Of a stretch of 64,000 nt of DNA, positions 31,829 through 40,037 are shown one piece after another. This DNA is from Rhodococcus_F sp040656415 (GTDB lineage: Bacteria; Actinomycetota; Actinomycetes; Mycobacteriales; Mycobacteriaceae), in the NCBI RefSeq assembly GCF_040656415.1, contig NZ_JBFAMC010000001.1:1922001-1986000 (forward strand). Direction: 5' to 3'. A program made the translations under genes and the position numbers. How positions within the stretch are numbered: the stretch's first letter is position 1; each line of letters begins with the position of its first letter. The notes beneath the pieces are model-generated. The model had not been told where the DNA came from and did not search any database. It saw nothing but the letters and a program-made list of their open reading frames with translations.

Positions 31829-32224
31829 CTACCGGTCTTCGGGGGTGATGGCCAATCCGATCGTCCCTGACTTCCCACGGCGAATCAGGCTGCCCTTCAT
31901 CGTCAGCCAGCCGACAATGCCGTACTTACGGGCGATCGCATCGCGCGCATGATCGGTCTCAACGGAATCGAGAATCACGGCCCGGGCAGGAACCTCGGAC
32001 CCCTTCGGATTGCCTCGGGCGTCGCACGCCGCGACCGTAACCTCCGAGTTCCGACGGATGCGCTTGACCTTGTACGAGGCGGTCACTGTCCACATCAGCA
32101 AGCGGTCACCGTCGGCAGCTGCCCACAACGGCGTCCCCACCGGGGTGCCATCCTTCCGAAACGTGGTGAGCAAGACATATTTTGCCGACATCACTCGGTC
32201 GAATTCTGCGTTCACCAGTCTCAT
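31829..32224 (-). CDS. PPOX-class F420/FMN-binding family protein
   Basis: A 131-residue split-barrel protein of the pyridoxamine-phosphate-oxidase-like class; actinobacterial members often use F420 or FMN as redox cofactor. Visible elements are YVLLTTFRKDGTPVGTPLWAA, LLMWTVTASYKVKRIRRN (cofactor-phosphate region) and VTVAACDARGNPKG. Length is typical. The ATG at 32224 has a weak ribosome site; a start at the internal MSAKYVLLTTF is possible but would remove the first helix. It lies between the recombinase and the mycolyltransferase with no clear operon partner. Substrate is unknown. Confidence 0.88.
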   Translation of the reverse strand: MRLVNAEFDRVMSAKYVLLTTFRKDGTPVGTPLWAAADGDRLLMWTVTASYKVKRIRRNSEVTVAACDARGNPKGSEVPARAVILDSVETDHARDAIARKYGIVGWLTMKGSLIRRGKSGTIGLAITPEDR

Positions 32225-32384
32225 GCTAATGGGTGTCGGAGTGGGTTCGTCGAGGTCATGCGGCCGTGATTGATTCCGATTGCCACACAGGTGTTCTGGC
32301 CGATTCCTCCGTGCTAACCATCCTGTGAAGCAACTATCGCCTGTTCCAAGACAGGCCGCATCGAGTTCGCATCGCCATCGGCTT

Positions 32385-33425
32385 CTAGGAGGTTCCCGAG
32401 AGGGACTCGGTGAGTATGGGCCAGAAGCTGTGCAGATCGTCTTGCCAGTAGCCCCAGGAGTGAGTGCCGGTGGGTCGGAAATCGTAGGTGGCCGGGATTC
32501 CCAGAGAGTTCAGCCGGTTGGCAAGCTGGTGTGTGCACGAATTGACACCAGCCTCGATGATTCCCCCCGCTACCACCTGGTTGGCAAGCGCCCCGACATC
32601 TCCGTTGACACCCGGATCGTCGAGGGTCTCATGAGGACCGGGCAGCCCGGTTCCACTCGTGATGTACAGATTGATGCCACGTAGCTTCTCAGCGTTGACA
32701 ACGGGATCGTTCATCACCCAAAGCGGGTCGCCAGGCGGTCCCCACATGTTCGCGGGATCGCCGCCACGGGCGCTGACGACGAACTCGACGTAATTCATGC
32801 CGGGGGGCGTGCTGGTCTCCGCACACCCGCTGAACGCGCCGACCGCCCGATACAACGAAGGGGCGGCCTCAGCCAGACCCAGTACCGAGGTGCCCGACAT
32901 CGACAGTCCTGCGATGGCGTTCTCCCCGTTCGTACCCAGTGCAGCGTCGGCTATCGGGGGAAGTTCCTGCGTGAGGAACGTAGTCCACTTGTTGAGGCCT
33001 AAGACTGGATCGGGCCGCTGCCAGTCGGTGTAGTAGCTGTACGCACCGCCGATAGGGGTGACGACATTGATGTTCTTGTCGGCAAAAAAGTTGACCACGT
33101 CTGTCTTGGCCTGCCAGGTTGCCTCGTCCTCACCACCGCCGGCACCGTTGAGTAGGTACAACGTTGGACGGGGAACACTGGTGTCTGCGGGACGGATCAC
33201 CTCGAGTTGGATCACCCTCTCCATCGCTGCCGAGTAAACGTACATATTCAGTTGACGGTCGTTGACCACTTCGATGTGGTCGAGAGCAGATCCACCTGCT
33301 GATACCGGATTGTCTACTGGGAGGGCTCGCCACCCGTCTGCTGACGCTGCGGCCACCCCGCTGAACACGCTTGATGAGGCAATGGCGGCGACCAAGAGTG
33401 CCCGGAGGTATCCGATTGCGGTCAT
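32385..33425 (-). CDS. Secreted mycolyltransferase, antigen 85 / esterase D family
   Basis: An exported enzyme that transfers mycolic acids to trehalose or arabinogalactan in mycolate-containing bacteria. The 346-residue precursor has a signal peptide (about 1-29, ending AAASA). Then come LYLLNGAGGGEDEATW, the nucleophile motif GLSMSG (Ser about 175) and GTHSWGYW with the catalytic His near the C-terminus. The ATG at 33425 is preceded by GAGGAG; longer in-frame starts at 33467 would precede the signal sequence. This gene is the best single marker that the organism has a mycomembrane. Confidence 0.93.
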   Translation of the reverse strand: MTAIGYLRALLVAAIASSSVFSGVAAASADGWRALPVDNPVSAGGSALDHIEVVNDRQLNMYVYSAAMERVIQLEVIRPADTSVPRPTLYLLNGAGGGEDEATWQAKTDVVNFFADKNINVVTPIGGAYSYYTDWQRPDPVLGLNKWTTFLTQELPPIADAALGTNGENAIAGLSMSGTSVLGLAEAAPSLYRAVGAFSGCAETSTPPGMNYVEFVVSARGGDPANMWGPPGDPLWVMNDPVVNAEKLRGINLYITSGTGLPGPHETLDDPGVNGDVGALANQVVAGGIIEAGVNSCTHQLANRLNSLGIPATYDFRPTGTHSWGYWQDDLHSFWPILTESLSGTS

Positions 33426-33559
33426 AGACGCTCCTCGTACGGTGATACAAAGAACATTCCCCATCACGGTAGCCGGAAAACATTCCGGTGGGCCGGGGTA
33501 TCTTCCGGAAAGTTCGACCCGAAGTCGTCACTGACAGTCCATAAGCACGAGCGGAATGA

Positions 33560-33588
33560 TGCCGCCACCCTCACAATCGGAGGCGGCA
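33560..33588 (-). terminator. Hairpin terminator after propeller gene 1
   Basis: TGCCGCCACC (33560-33569) pairs with GGAGGCGGCA (33579-33588) with one mismatch and a 9-base loop. It lies about 20 bases past the stop of the propeller gene and before the mycolyltransferase start. Confidence 0.6.
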
Positions 33589-33608
33589 CTGGGGTTTCGG
33601 TGTGGGTA

Positions 33609-34694
33609 TCAGCTGAACATGCTGCCAGCGCCCGAGCCGCTGCCAGTGAGCGAACCGAAGTCGATGCACAACGATCCCGAGCACTCGACGGCGATCACCG
33701 ACACCGTGTCGTCGGCGCTGTCCGTGACGTAGACACGGTTACCGAATGGGGAGACTGCCACAAATGCTGGCGCCCCGCCCACCGGGATGGTCTCGATGAC
33801 GCTGTTGCCGGCGGTCTCGATCACCGGCACTGAATCATCACCGGTATCGGCGACGTAGACGCGGGACCCGTTGGGAGTGACCGCCACCCCGGCAGCGCCG
33901 ACCCCGACCGCCACGGTGGTGACCACGCTGTTTCCGGCGGTCTCGATCACCGACACCGTTCCATCGTCGTTGTTGCCCACGTAGACCCGGGACCCGTCCG
34001 GAGTGACCGCCACCCCGAGCGGGCCATTTCCGACCCCGACGGTCGTGGCCACGGTGTTGTCGACGGTTTGGATCACCGACACCGTGTCGCCTCCGGTGTT
34101 GGTGACGTAGACGTGGGACCCGTTGGGGGTGACCGCCACCCCGATAGGGAAGCTCCCGACCCCGACTGTGGTGACCACGGTGTTGTCGACGGTTTGGATC
34201 ACCGACACCGAAGGACCTCCAGTGTTGGTGACGTAGACGTGGGACCCGTCCGGGCTGACCGCCACCCCGAAGGGGTCGTCGCCGACCGGAATGGTGTCGA
34301 CCACGGCGTTGCCGAAGGTGTTGATCACCGACACCGTGTCGTCATCTCGGTTGGTGACGTAGACGCGGGACCCGTCCGGACTGACCGCCACCCCAAGCGG
34401 GAAGGGCCCGACCGAAACGGTGTCGACCACGGTGTTGCTGAGGGTGCTGATCACCGACACCGTATCGTCGCTGGCGTTGGCAACGTAGGCGCGGAACCCG
34501 TTCGGGTTCACTGCCACCCCGTTCGGGAAGTCCCCCACCGGGATTGTGTCGATAACGGTATCCGCGGCAGCGGTCGCGGCGCCCATCCAGGCTGTACCGA
34601 GCACCATCGCGACAACGGCGAACAACCCGAGCACGAGACGCCGCGCCTGCGCACGAATCGCGGTGTACCTGCGGAAACTACTGTGGTGATTCAC
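33609..34694 (-). CDS. Secreted seven-repeat YVTN beta-propeller protein 1
   Basis: A 361-residue exported protein. The GTG start at 34694 follows GGAGAG; an ATG two bases ahead meets a stop immediately. Residues 1-36 form a signal peptide (MNHHSSFRR, hydrophobic core, ATAAA). Seven repeats of about 42 residues follow, each with the pattern VGxxPxGVAVxPxGxxVYVTNxxDDTVSVIxTxxNTVV, as in YVTN/NHL surface proteins; seven repeats suit one closed propeller. The tail reads ECSGSLCIDFGSLTGSGSG, then AGSMFS. Paralogous to the next four genes. Function is unknown; a cell-envelope binding or scaffold role is inference. Confidence 0.9.
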   Translation of the reverse strand: MNHHSSFRRYTAIRAQARRLVLGLFAVVAMVLGTAWMGAATAAADTVIDTIPVGDFPNGVAVNPNGFRAYVANASDDTVSVISTLSNTVVDTVSVGPFPLGVAVSPDGSRVYVTNRDDDTVSVINTFGNAVVDTIPVGDDPFGVAVSPDGSHVYVTNTGGPSVSVIQTVDNTVVTTVGVGSFPIGVAVTPNGSHVYVTNTGGDTVSVIQTVDNTVATTVGVGNGPLGVAVTPDGSRVYVGNNDDGTVSVIETAGNSVVTTVAVGVGAAGVAVTPNGSRVYVADTGDDSVPVIETAGNSVIETIPVGGAPAFVAVSPFGNRVYVTDSADDTVSVIAVECSGSLCIDFGSLTGSGSGAGSMFS

Positions 34695-34779
34695 ATTTCT
34701 CTCCTGCCGGAAGGGAAACGAAAGGATCAACCATGCAGTGACGCCAGCGGGCAACCAGCTCGAATTACCAGCCCAGGGC

Positions 34780-34788
34780 AGGCTAACA
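34780..34788 (-). promoter_or_regulatory. Shared extended -10-like box, propeller gene 1
   Basis: On the minus strand TGTTAGCCT, readable as TGn followed by TAnnnT, 86 bases before the GTG start. The same nine bases occur at nearly the same distance in front of all five propeller genes. In genes 1, 4 and 5 the whole leader between box and start is also strongly conserved. Confidence 0.55.
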
Positions 34789-34900
34789 ATTACACTTTGC
34801 TTTCGAGGCCACGACTCGCCGAAAGTCACCAACGAACCCCTGTGACGGCACCACCTCGAGGTCACCGGTGACGACGACCGTGGGACTTTCGGTACGCGAA

Positions 34901-35989
34901 TCAGCTGAACGCGCTGCCAGCGCCCGAGCCGCTGCCAGTGAGCGAACCGAAGTCGATACACAACGATCCCGAGCACCTCTCGACTGCGATCACCGACACC
35001 GTGTCGTCGGAAAAGTTGGTGACATAGACACGGAACCCGAGCGGGGAGACCGCCACGAAGGCAGGGTCATCCCCGACGGGTACGGTCTCGACCACCGTGT
35101 TCCCGGCGGTTTCGATCACCGACACCGTGTCATCCAGGGTGTTCGTGACGTAGACGCGGGATCCGTCCGGGGTCACCGCCAACCCGAACGCGCTAGTACC
35201 GACCGGAACGGTGTCGACCACCGTGTTCCCGGGGGTCTCGATCACCGACACCGTGTCATCCAGGGTGTTCGTGACGTAGACGCGGGACCCGTCCGGGGAC
35301 ACCGCCACCTCGGACGGATCGTCGCCGACCGGAACGGTGTCGACCACGGTGTTGCTGGCGGTTTCGATCACCGACACCGAGTCCTCGAAAGCATTGGTGA
35401 CGTAGACGTGAGATCCGTCCGGGGTCACTCCCACATCGGACGCGCCGTTACCGACCGGAACGGTGTCGACCACGGTGTTGCTGGTGGTATCGATCACCGA
35501 CATCGTGAAGTTGAAAAGGTGGGCGACATAAACGCGGGACCCGTCCGGCGACACCGCCAATCCGCGAGGTACATCCCCGACCGCGATGGTGTCGACGACG
35601 GTGTTGCTGGTGGTATCGATCACCGACACCGTGCCGCCTCCGGAGTGGGTGACGTAGACGCGGGACCCGTCGGGGGTGATCGCCACCCCGAAGGGGCCGT
35701 TCCCCACAGGAACGGTGTCGACGACATTGTTCCCTACCGTTCTAATCACCGACACCGAATCGTCGGCATTGTTGGCGACGTAAGCGCGGGACCCGAACGG
35801 GGACACCGCCACCCCGAGAGGTGAGCCCCCCACCGGAACTGTGTCGATAACGGTATCCGCCGCCACCGCCCCCGCACCGATTCCGGCCATACCCAGCACC
35901 ATCGCAGAAACAGCTGCCACCCCGAACATCACACGCGGGACGCGCCCACCGACCGCGCGTCGACCTCGAAAACCACTGTGCCAATTCAC
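34901..35989 (-). CDS. Secreted seven-repeat YVTN beta-propeller protein 2
   Basis: A 362-residue exported paralogue. The GTG start at 35989 follows GGAGAG. The N-terminus (MNWHSGFRGRR) differs from genes 1, 4 and 5 and resembles gene 3, defining a second subfamily. After the signal peptide (ending near GAVAADT) come seven repeats with VYVTNTLDDTVSVIET-type cores. The tail keeps two cysteines: ERCSGSLCIDFGSL, then TGSGSGAGSAFS. Repeats 5 and 6 are nearly identical. Its own promoter-like box makes it a separate unit rather than part of an operon with gene 3. Confidence 0.9.
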   Translation of the reverse strand: MNWHSGFRGRRAVGGRVPRVMFGVAAVSAMVLGMAGIGAGAVAADTVIDTVPVGGSPLGVAVSPFGSRAYVANNADDSVSVIRTVGNNVVDTVPVGNGPFGVAITPDGSRVYVTHSGGGTVSVIDTTSNTVVDTIAVGDVPRGLAVSPDGSRVYVAHLFNFTMSVIDTTSNTVVDTVPVGNGASDVGVTPDGSHVYVTNAFEDSVSVIETASNTVVDTVPVGDDPSEVAVSPDGSRVYVTNTLDDTVSVIETPGNTVVDTVPVGTSAFGLAVTPDGSRVYVTNTLDDTVSVIETAGNTVVETVPVGDDPAFVAVSPLGFRVYVTNFSDDTVSVIAVERCSGSLCIDFGSLTGSGSGAGSAFS

Positions 35990-36072
35990 ATCTCTCTCCT
36001 ACCGTGTAGGAACAAAGTGGACAGGCCATGCAGAGCGGTCTTGGTGGTCGGATCCGACCACCCGTCGATCGG

Positions 36073-36081
36073 AGGCTAACA
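36073..36081 (-). promoter_or_regulatory. Shared extended -10-like box, propeller gene 2
   Basis: TGTTAGCCT on the minus strand, 84 bases before the GTG start at 35989. The leader sequence between box and start is unlike that of genes 1, 4 and 5, so conservation of the box itself stands out. Confidence 0.55.
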
Positions 36082-36212
36082 CCAAATTCGAGTCAAACCT
36101 CGGTTCCGCCGTACGACGCGCACAACCAGCAGGCTGCATATCAAGTGAATGGGCGGCAACGATGGACACGAGCTGCCACGTCGCCGTCGGCAGATGCAAG
36201 TCGGCAACCACA

Positions 36213-36247
36213 TGACGCCGCCACCCACGATCGCAGGGTGGCGGCGT
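36213..36247 (-). terminator. Strong hairpin terminator after propeller gene 3
   Basis: GACGCCGCCACCC (36213-36225) and GGGTGGCGGCGTC (36235-36247) form a perfect 13-base stem with a 9-base loop, about 85 bases after the ancestral stop of gene 3. It closes the transcript before the promoter region of gene 2. Confidence 0.8.
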
Positions 36248-36433
36248 CCTTACTGTTTCGGCGTGGTTGTCACAGATGAGGGCGCTGCCCGTCGAACCAC
36301 CTTCAGGCGGGTTGACTACTGCCCGTCACCGATCAGGAGTCGGAGCACAACGATCCGGAGCACGTCTCGTCGGCGATCACCGACACCGTAGAGTTCATAT
36401 GGTTGGTGACGTAGGCGTTGGACCCGTTCGGGC

Positions 36434-37501
36434 TCACCGCAACCCCGGGGGGACCGTCCCCGATGGTGGCGGGGTCGACAATGTGTGGCTGGAGGTATCG
36501 ATCACCGCCAGCGTGTCGTGGACAGCGTCGGTGACGTAGGCGCGGGTTCCATCCGGACTCACCGCAACCCCGAGTGGGCCGTCCCCGATGTTGACCACGT
36601 CGACCACGGTGTTGCCGACGGTCTCGATCACCGACACCGTTCCGCCGTTGTTGTTGCCGACGTAGACCCGGGATCCGTCCGGAGTGACCGCCGCCCAGAG
36701 CGGGAAGATCCCGACCTCGACTGTGTCGACCACGGTGTGGCTCACGGTCTCGATCACCGACACCGAATTGTCCAAACCATCGGCGGTGTAGACCCGCGAC
36801 CCGTCCGGACTAACCGCTACCCCGAAAGGACCGTCGCCCACCGGAATGGTGTCGACCAGGGTGTTGCCGGCGGTCTCGATCACCGACACCGAATCGCCAC
36901 CGGTGTTGGCGACATACACGCGGGACCCGTCCGGGGTGACCGCCACCCCGTTCGGGAAGATCCCGACCCCGACTGTGTCGACCACGGTGTGGCTCACGGT
37001 CTCGATCACCGACACCGTTCCGTCGTCGTTGTTCGAGACGTAGGCGCGGGAGCCGTCCGGGCTCACCGCAACCCCGAAGGGGCCGCCACCGGCGGGAATG
37101 GTGTCGACCACGGTGTTGCCGGCGGTCTCGATCACCGACACCGTTCCGCTGTTGTTGTTCGAGACGTACGCGCGGGAGCCGTCCGGGCTCACCGCCACCC
37201 CGCGGGGGAAGTCCCCGACCACGACGGTGTCGACAACCGTATCCGTGAACGTGTCGATCACCGTTACCGAATCCTCACCGGTGTTGGCGACGTAGGCGCG
37301 GGACCCGTCCGGGGTGACCGCCACCCCGGACGGGAAGTTCCCCACCGGAATTGTGTCGATGAGGGTGTCCGCTGCCACCCCGCCCATACCGATCCCGGCC
37401 ATACCCAGCACCATCGCCGACAATGTCGTCACCGAGAACATCAGATTGGCGGCGCGCTTCCCCGCCGTGCGATGACCTCGAAAACCACTGAGCCGTTTCA
37501 C
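36434..37501 (-). CDS. Secreted YVTN beta-propeller protein 3, C-terminus lost by frameshift
   Basis: A 355-residue product from the GTG at 37501 (MKRLSGFRGHR, signal peptide ending near GGVAADT). Seven intact repeats are followed by an eighth that breaks near 36480: after VIDTSSHT the frame moves to a Pro-rich end and stops at 36434. In the neighbouring frame the repeat continues (VDPATIGDGPPGVAVSPNG, then NAYVTNHMNSTVSVIADE) and ends TCSGSLCSDS at 36333-36335. Aligned with gene 2, one base is missing between GTCGAC and the TATCGATCACC element. It could be a real truncation, phase variation or a sequencing error. Even the restored tail lacks the Gly/Ser end. Confidence 0.85.
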   Translation of the reverse strand: MKRLSGFRGHRTAGKRAANLMFSVTTLSAMVLGMAGIGMGGVAADTLIDTIPVGNFPSGVAVTPDGSRAYVANTGEDSVTVIDTFTDTVVDTVVVGDFPRGVAVSPDGSRAYVSNNNSGTVSVIETAGNTVVDTIPAGGGPFGVAVSPDGSRAYVSNNDDGTVSVIETVSHTVVDTVGVGIFPNGVAVTPDGSRVYVANTGGDSVSVIETAGNTLVDTIPVGDGPFGVAVSPDGSRVYTADGLDNSVSVIETVSHTVVDTVEVGIFPLWAAVTPDGSRVYVGNNNGGTVSVIETVGNTVVDVVNIGDGPLGVAVSPDGTRAYVTDAVHDTLAVIDTSSHTLSTPPPSGTVPPGLR

Positions 37502-37585
37502 ATCTCTCTCCCGAATCAGGGCGACAAGACGGACAGGCGATGAAGTACGACAACCGGGAACCGGATCCGACCACACGCTGACATG

Positions 37586-37594
37586 AGGCTAACA
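37586..37594 (-). promoter_or_regulatory. Shared extended -10-like box, propeller gene 3
   Basis: TGTTAGCCT on the minus strand, 85 bases before the GTG start at 37501. It is retained although the coding sequence is frameshifted. Confidence 0.55.
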
Positions 37595-37710
37595 ATCGCA
37601 GTTCGGATCAGACCCCGGAATCAGTGAGAGACCGCACATCTACCAGGACAGGCGAGCACCATCGGCGATCGTGTCGGTGGCGGCACACGTTCTTCACCGC
37701 GGCGCGGGTG

Positions 37711-38547
37711 TCAGCTGAACATGCTGCCGGCCCCCGAGCCGCTGCCCGTCAATGACCCGAAGTCGATGCACAGCGACCCGAGGCACTCCTCTATGGCGAT
37801 CACCGACACCGTGTCGTCGAAAGAGTTGGCGACATAGGCGCGGGATCCGTCCGGGGTGATCGCCACACCGAACGGACCGTCCCCAACCGTGACGGTGGTG
37901 ATCACCATGTTCGTGCCGGTATCGATCACCGACACATTGCCACTGATGAGGTTGGTGACATAGGCGAACGCTCCGTCCGGGGTGATCGCGACGTCTTGAG
38001 GGAAGTTCCCCACCGCGACGGTGGTGACCACCATGTTCGTGCCGGTGTCGATCACCGACACCTGGGCGGAACCCTGATCGGCGACGTAGGCGAACGCCCC
38101 GTCCGGGGTGATCGCCACCCCTCCCGGAGTGTTCCCGACCGCGACGGTGGTGATCACCATGTTCGTGCCGGTGTCGATCACCGACACATCACTGTCGACA
38201 ACGTTGGTGACATAGGCGAACGCTCCGTCCGGGGTGATCGCCACCCCCTCCGGGCCGTTCCCGACACCGACGGTGGTGATCTCGGTGTTAGTGCCGGTGT
38301 CGATTACCGACACATCGTTGTCGTTGGCGTTGGCCACATAGGCGAACGCTCCATCCGGGGTGATCGCCACCCCTTGAGGCAAGTCCCCTACCGGGACGGT
38401 GGCGATGACGGTGTCCGCCGCCGCCACGCCTGCCCCCATCCCGGCCAGACCTAGCACCAACGCGACAACGGACATAAACCCGAGCACGATCCGCCGCGCC
38501 TGCGTAAGGATCGTGGGGTTCCTGCGGAAACTACTGTGGTGATTCAC
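37711..38547 (-). CDS. Secreted YVTN beta-propeller protein 4, five repeats
   Basis: A 278-residue exported paralogue with the gene 1/5-type N-terminus (MNHHSSFRR, signal peptide ending GVAAADT). It has only five repeats, exactly two 42-residue units shorter than genes 1 and 5. The first four share AITPDGAFAYV and SVIDTGTN signatures; the last (SRAYVANSFDDTVSVIAIE) resembles the terminal repeat of gene 5. The tail is ECLGSLCIDFGSL, then TGSGSGAGSMFS. Five blades would not close a typical seven-bladed propeller, so oligomerisation or a smaller propeller is possible. The GTG start at 38547 follows GGAGAG. Confidence 0.9.
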   Translation of the reverse strand: MNHHSSFRRNPTILTQARRIVLGFMSVVALVLGLAGMGAGVAAADTVIATVPVGDLPQGVAITPDGAFAYVANANDNDVSVIDTGTNTEITTVGVGNGPEGVAITPDGAFAYVTNVVDSDVSVIDTGTNMVITTVAVGNTPGGVAITPDGAFAYVADQGSAQVSVIDTGTNMVVTTVAVGNFPQDVAITPDGAFAYVTNLISGNVSVIDTGTNMVITTVTVGDGPFGVAITPDGSRAYVANSFDDTVSVIAIEECLGSLCIDFGSLTGSGSGAGSMFS

Positions 38548-38632
38548 ATTTCTCTCCTGCCAGAGGGGAAACGAAAAGATCAACCATGCAGTGATGACGG
38601 CCCGCAGCCAGTTTCGATCACCAGCCGAGGGC

Positions 38633-38641
38633 AGGCTAACA
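38633..38641 (-). promoter_or_regulatory. Shared extended -10-like box, propeller gene 4
   Basis: TGTTAGCCT on the minus strand, 86 bases before the GTG start at 38547, within a leader (38548-38705) almost identical to that of gene 5. Confidence 0.55.
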
Positions 38642-38729
38642 ACCACACTCTGATCTCGAGCCCACGACTCGCCGAACTCACCGACGAACCCCAGTGACGG
38701 CGTCATCCTCCCGGCCGCTGCGGCACCGT

Positions 38730-38746
38730 CACCGGGGTCCCCGGTG
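38730..38746 (-). terminator. Short hairpin after propeller gene 5
   Basis: CACCGGG (38730-38736) and CCCGGTG (38740-38746) form a 7-base GC-rich stem with a 3-base loop, seven bases beyond the stop of gene 5. Confidence 0.5.
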
Positions 38747-38752
38747 CGGATG

Positions 38753-39841
38753 TCAACTGAACACGCTGCCGGCCCCGGACCCTGTACCAGTAAGCGAACC
38801 GAGGTCGATGCACAGCGACCCGAGGCACTCCTCGACGGCGATCACCGACACCGTGTTGTCGAAAGAGTTGGTGACGTAGACGCGGGACCCGTCCGGTGTC
38901 ACCGCCACCCCGAACGGGCCGTCCCCGACCGCAACAGTCTCGATGACCGCGTTCGTCGCGGTCGCGATCACCGATACCGAAGCGCCACCATTGTCGGCAA
39001 CGTAGACGCGGGACCCGTCCGGGGTGACCGCCACCCCGCGCGGGGAATCCCCGACCGTGATGGTGTCGACTTCGGTGTTTGTGCCGGTGTCGATCACTGA
39101 CACCGAATCGCCGATAAGGTTGGTGACGTAGACGTGGGACCCGTCGGGGGTGACCGCCACCCCGGACGGGGTGTCCCCGACGGTGACGGTGTCGACCACC
39201 GTGTTACCGACCGTCTCGATCACCGATACCGTGTCGTCGAAGAGGTCGGCGACGTAGACGTGGGACCCGTCCGGGGTGACCGCCACCCCGAACGGGCCGT
39301 CCCCGACGGTGACGGTGTCGACCACCGTGTTACCGACCGTCTCGATCACCGATACCGTGTCGTCACCCAAGTCGGTGACGTAGACGTGGGACCCGTCCGG
39401 GGTGACCGCCACCCCTGTCGGGAAGCCCCCGACGGTGACGGTGTCGACCACCGTGTTACCGACCGTCTCGATCACCGATACCGTGTCGTCATTACGGTTG
39501 GGGACGTAGACGTGGGACCCGTCCGGGGTGATGGCCACAAGGAACGGTCCGTCCCCGACCGTGACGGTGTCGACGACCGTGTTACCGACCGTCTCGATCA
39601 CCGACACCGAATCACCCAACTCATCAGCGACGTAGGCGCGGGCCCCGTCCGGGGTGATCGCCACCCCTATCGGTTGATCTCCGACCGGAATTGTGTCAAT
39701 GACGGTGTCGGCCGCCGCGCCCCCCGCTCCCAGCCCGAACATACCGAGCACCATCGCGGCTACGGTGGTCAAAGGGAGCAAGAGGCGTCGGACCTGCCCG
39801 CGAATCGTGGGGTTCCTGCGGAAACTACTGTGGTGATTCAC
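38753..39841 (-). CDS. Secreted seven-repeat YVTN beta-propeller protein 5
   Basis: A 362-residue exported protein, nearest of the array to the right NRPS. The GTG start at 39841 follows GGAGAG. Signal peptide (MNHHSSFRR, ending GGAAADT), seven repeats and tail ECLGSLCIDLGSL, then TGTGSGAGSVFS. Repeats 2 to 5 share almost identical DNA over 126-base units (about 39180-39600), implying recent duplication or gene conversion. The promoter-like box lies about 100 bases from the NRPS stop, so it is transcribed in the same direction but probably independently. Confidence 0.9.
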   Translation of the reverse strand: MNHHSSFRRNPTIRGQVRRLLLPLTTVAAMVLGMFGLGAGGAAADTVIDTIPVGDQPIGVAITPDGARAYVADELGDSVSVIETVGNTVVDTVTVGDGPFLVAITPDGSHVYVPNRNDDTVSVIETVGNTVVDTVTVGGFPTGVAVTPDGSHVYVTDLGDDTVSVIETVGNTVVDTVTVGDGPFGVAVTPDGSHVYVADLFDDTVSVIETVGNTVVDTVTVGDTPSGVAVTPDGSHVYVTNLIGDSVSVIDTGTNTEVDTITVGDSPRGVAVTPDGSRVYVADNGGASVSVIATATNAVIETVAVGDGPFGVAVTPDGSRVYVTNSFDNTVSVIAVEECLGSLCIDLGSLTGTGSGAGSVFS

Positions 39842-39926
39842 ATTTCTCTCCTGCCAGAGGGGAAACGAAAGGATCAACCATGCAGTGATGACGGCCCGCA
39901 ACCAGTTTCAATCACCAGCCAAGGGA

Positions 39927-39935
39927 AGGCTAACA
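39927..39935 (-). promoter_or_regulatory. Shared extended -10-like box, propeller gene 5
   Basis: TGTTAGCCT on the minus strand, 86 bases before the GTG start at 39841 and about 100 bases downstream of the NRPS stop. Confidence 0.55.
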
Positions 39936-40037
39936 ACCACACTCTGATTTCGAGCCCACGACTCGCCGCATCTCCTCAACGACCACTGGGCAGCACCAGA
40001 AGGGCCTGAGCACCCAGACTCCCGCCGGGCGAGGCTT

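Noticed and set aside
34068..35824. Long plus-strand open frames antisense to the propeller genes and the NRPSs (for example 189-1103, 34068-34871, 34868-35824, 36485-37543, 44352-45950)
   Set aside because: They lie opposite genes with clear protein-family motifs, encode His/Arg/Asp-rich low-complexity sequence and arise from the GC-biased codon use and repeats of the true strand.
36333..39841. Regular 126-base repeats that could suggest a CRISPR or satellite array
   Set aside because: The period is a multiple of three, the units translate into YVTN propeller blades and there are no unique spacers.
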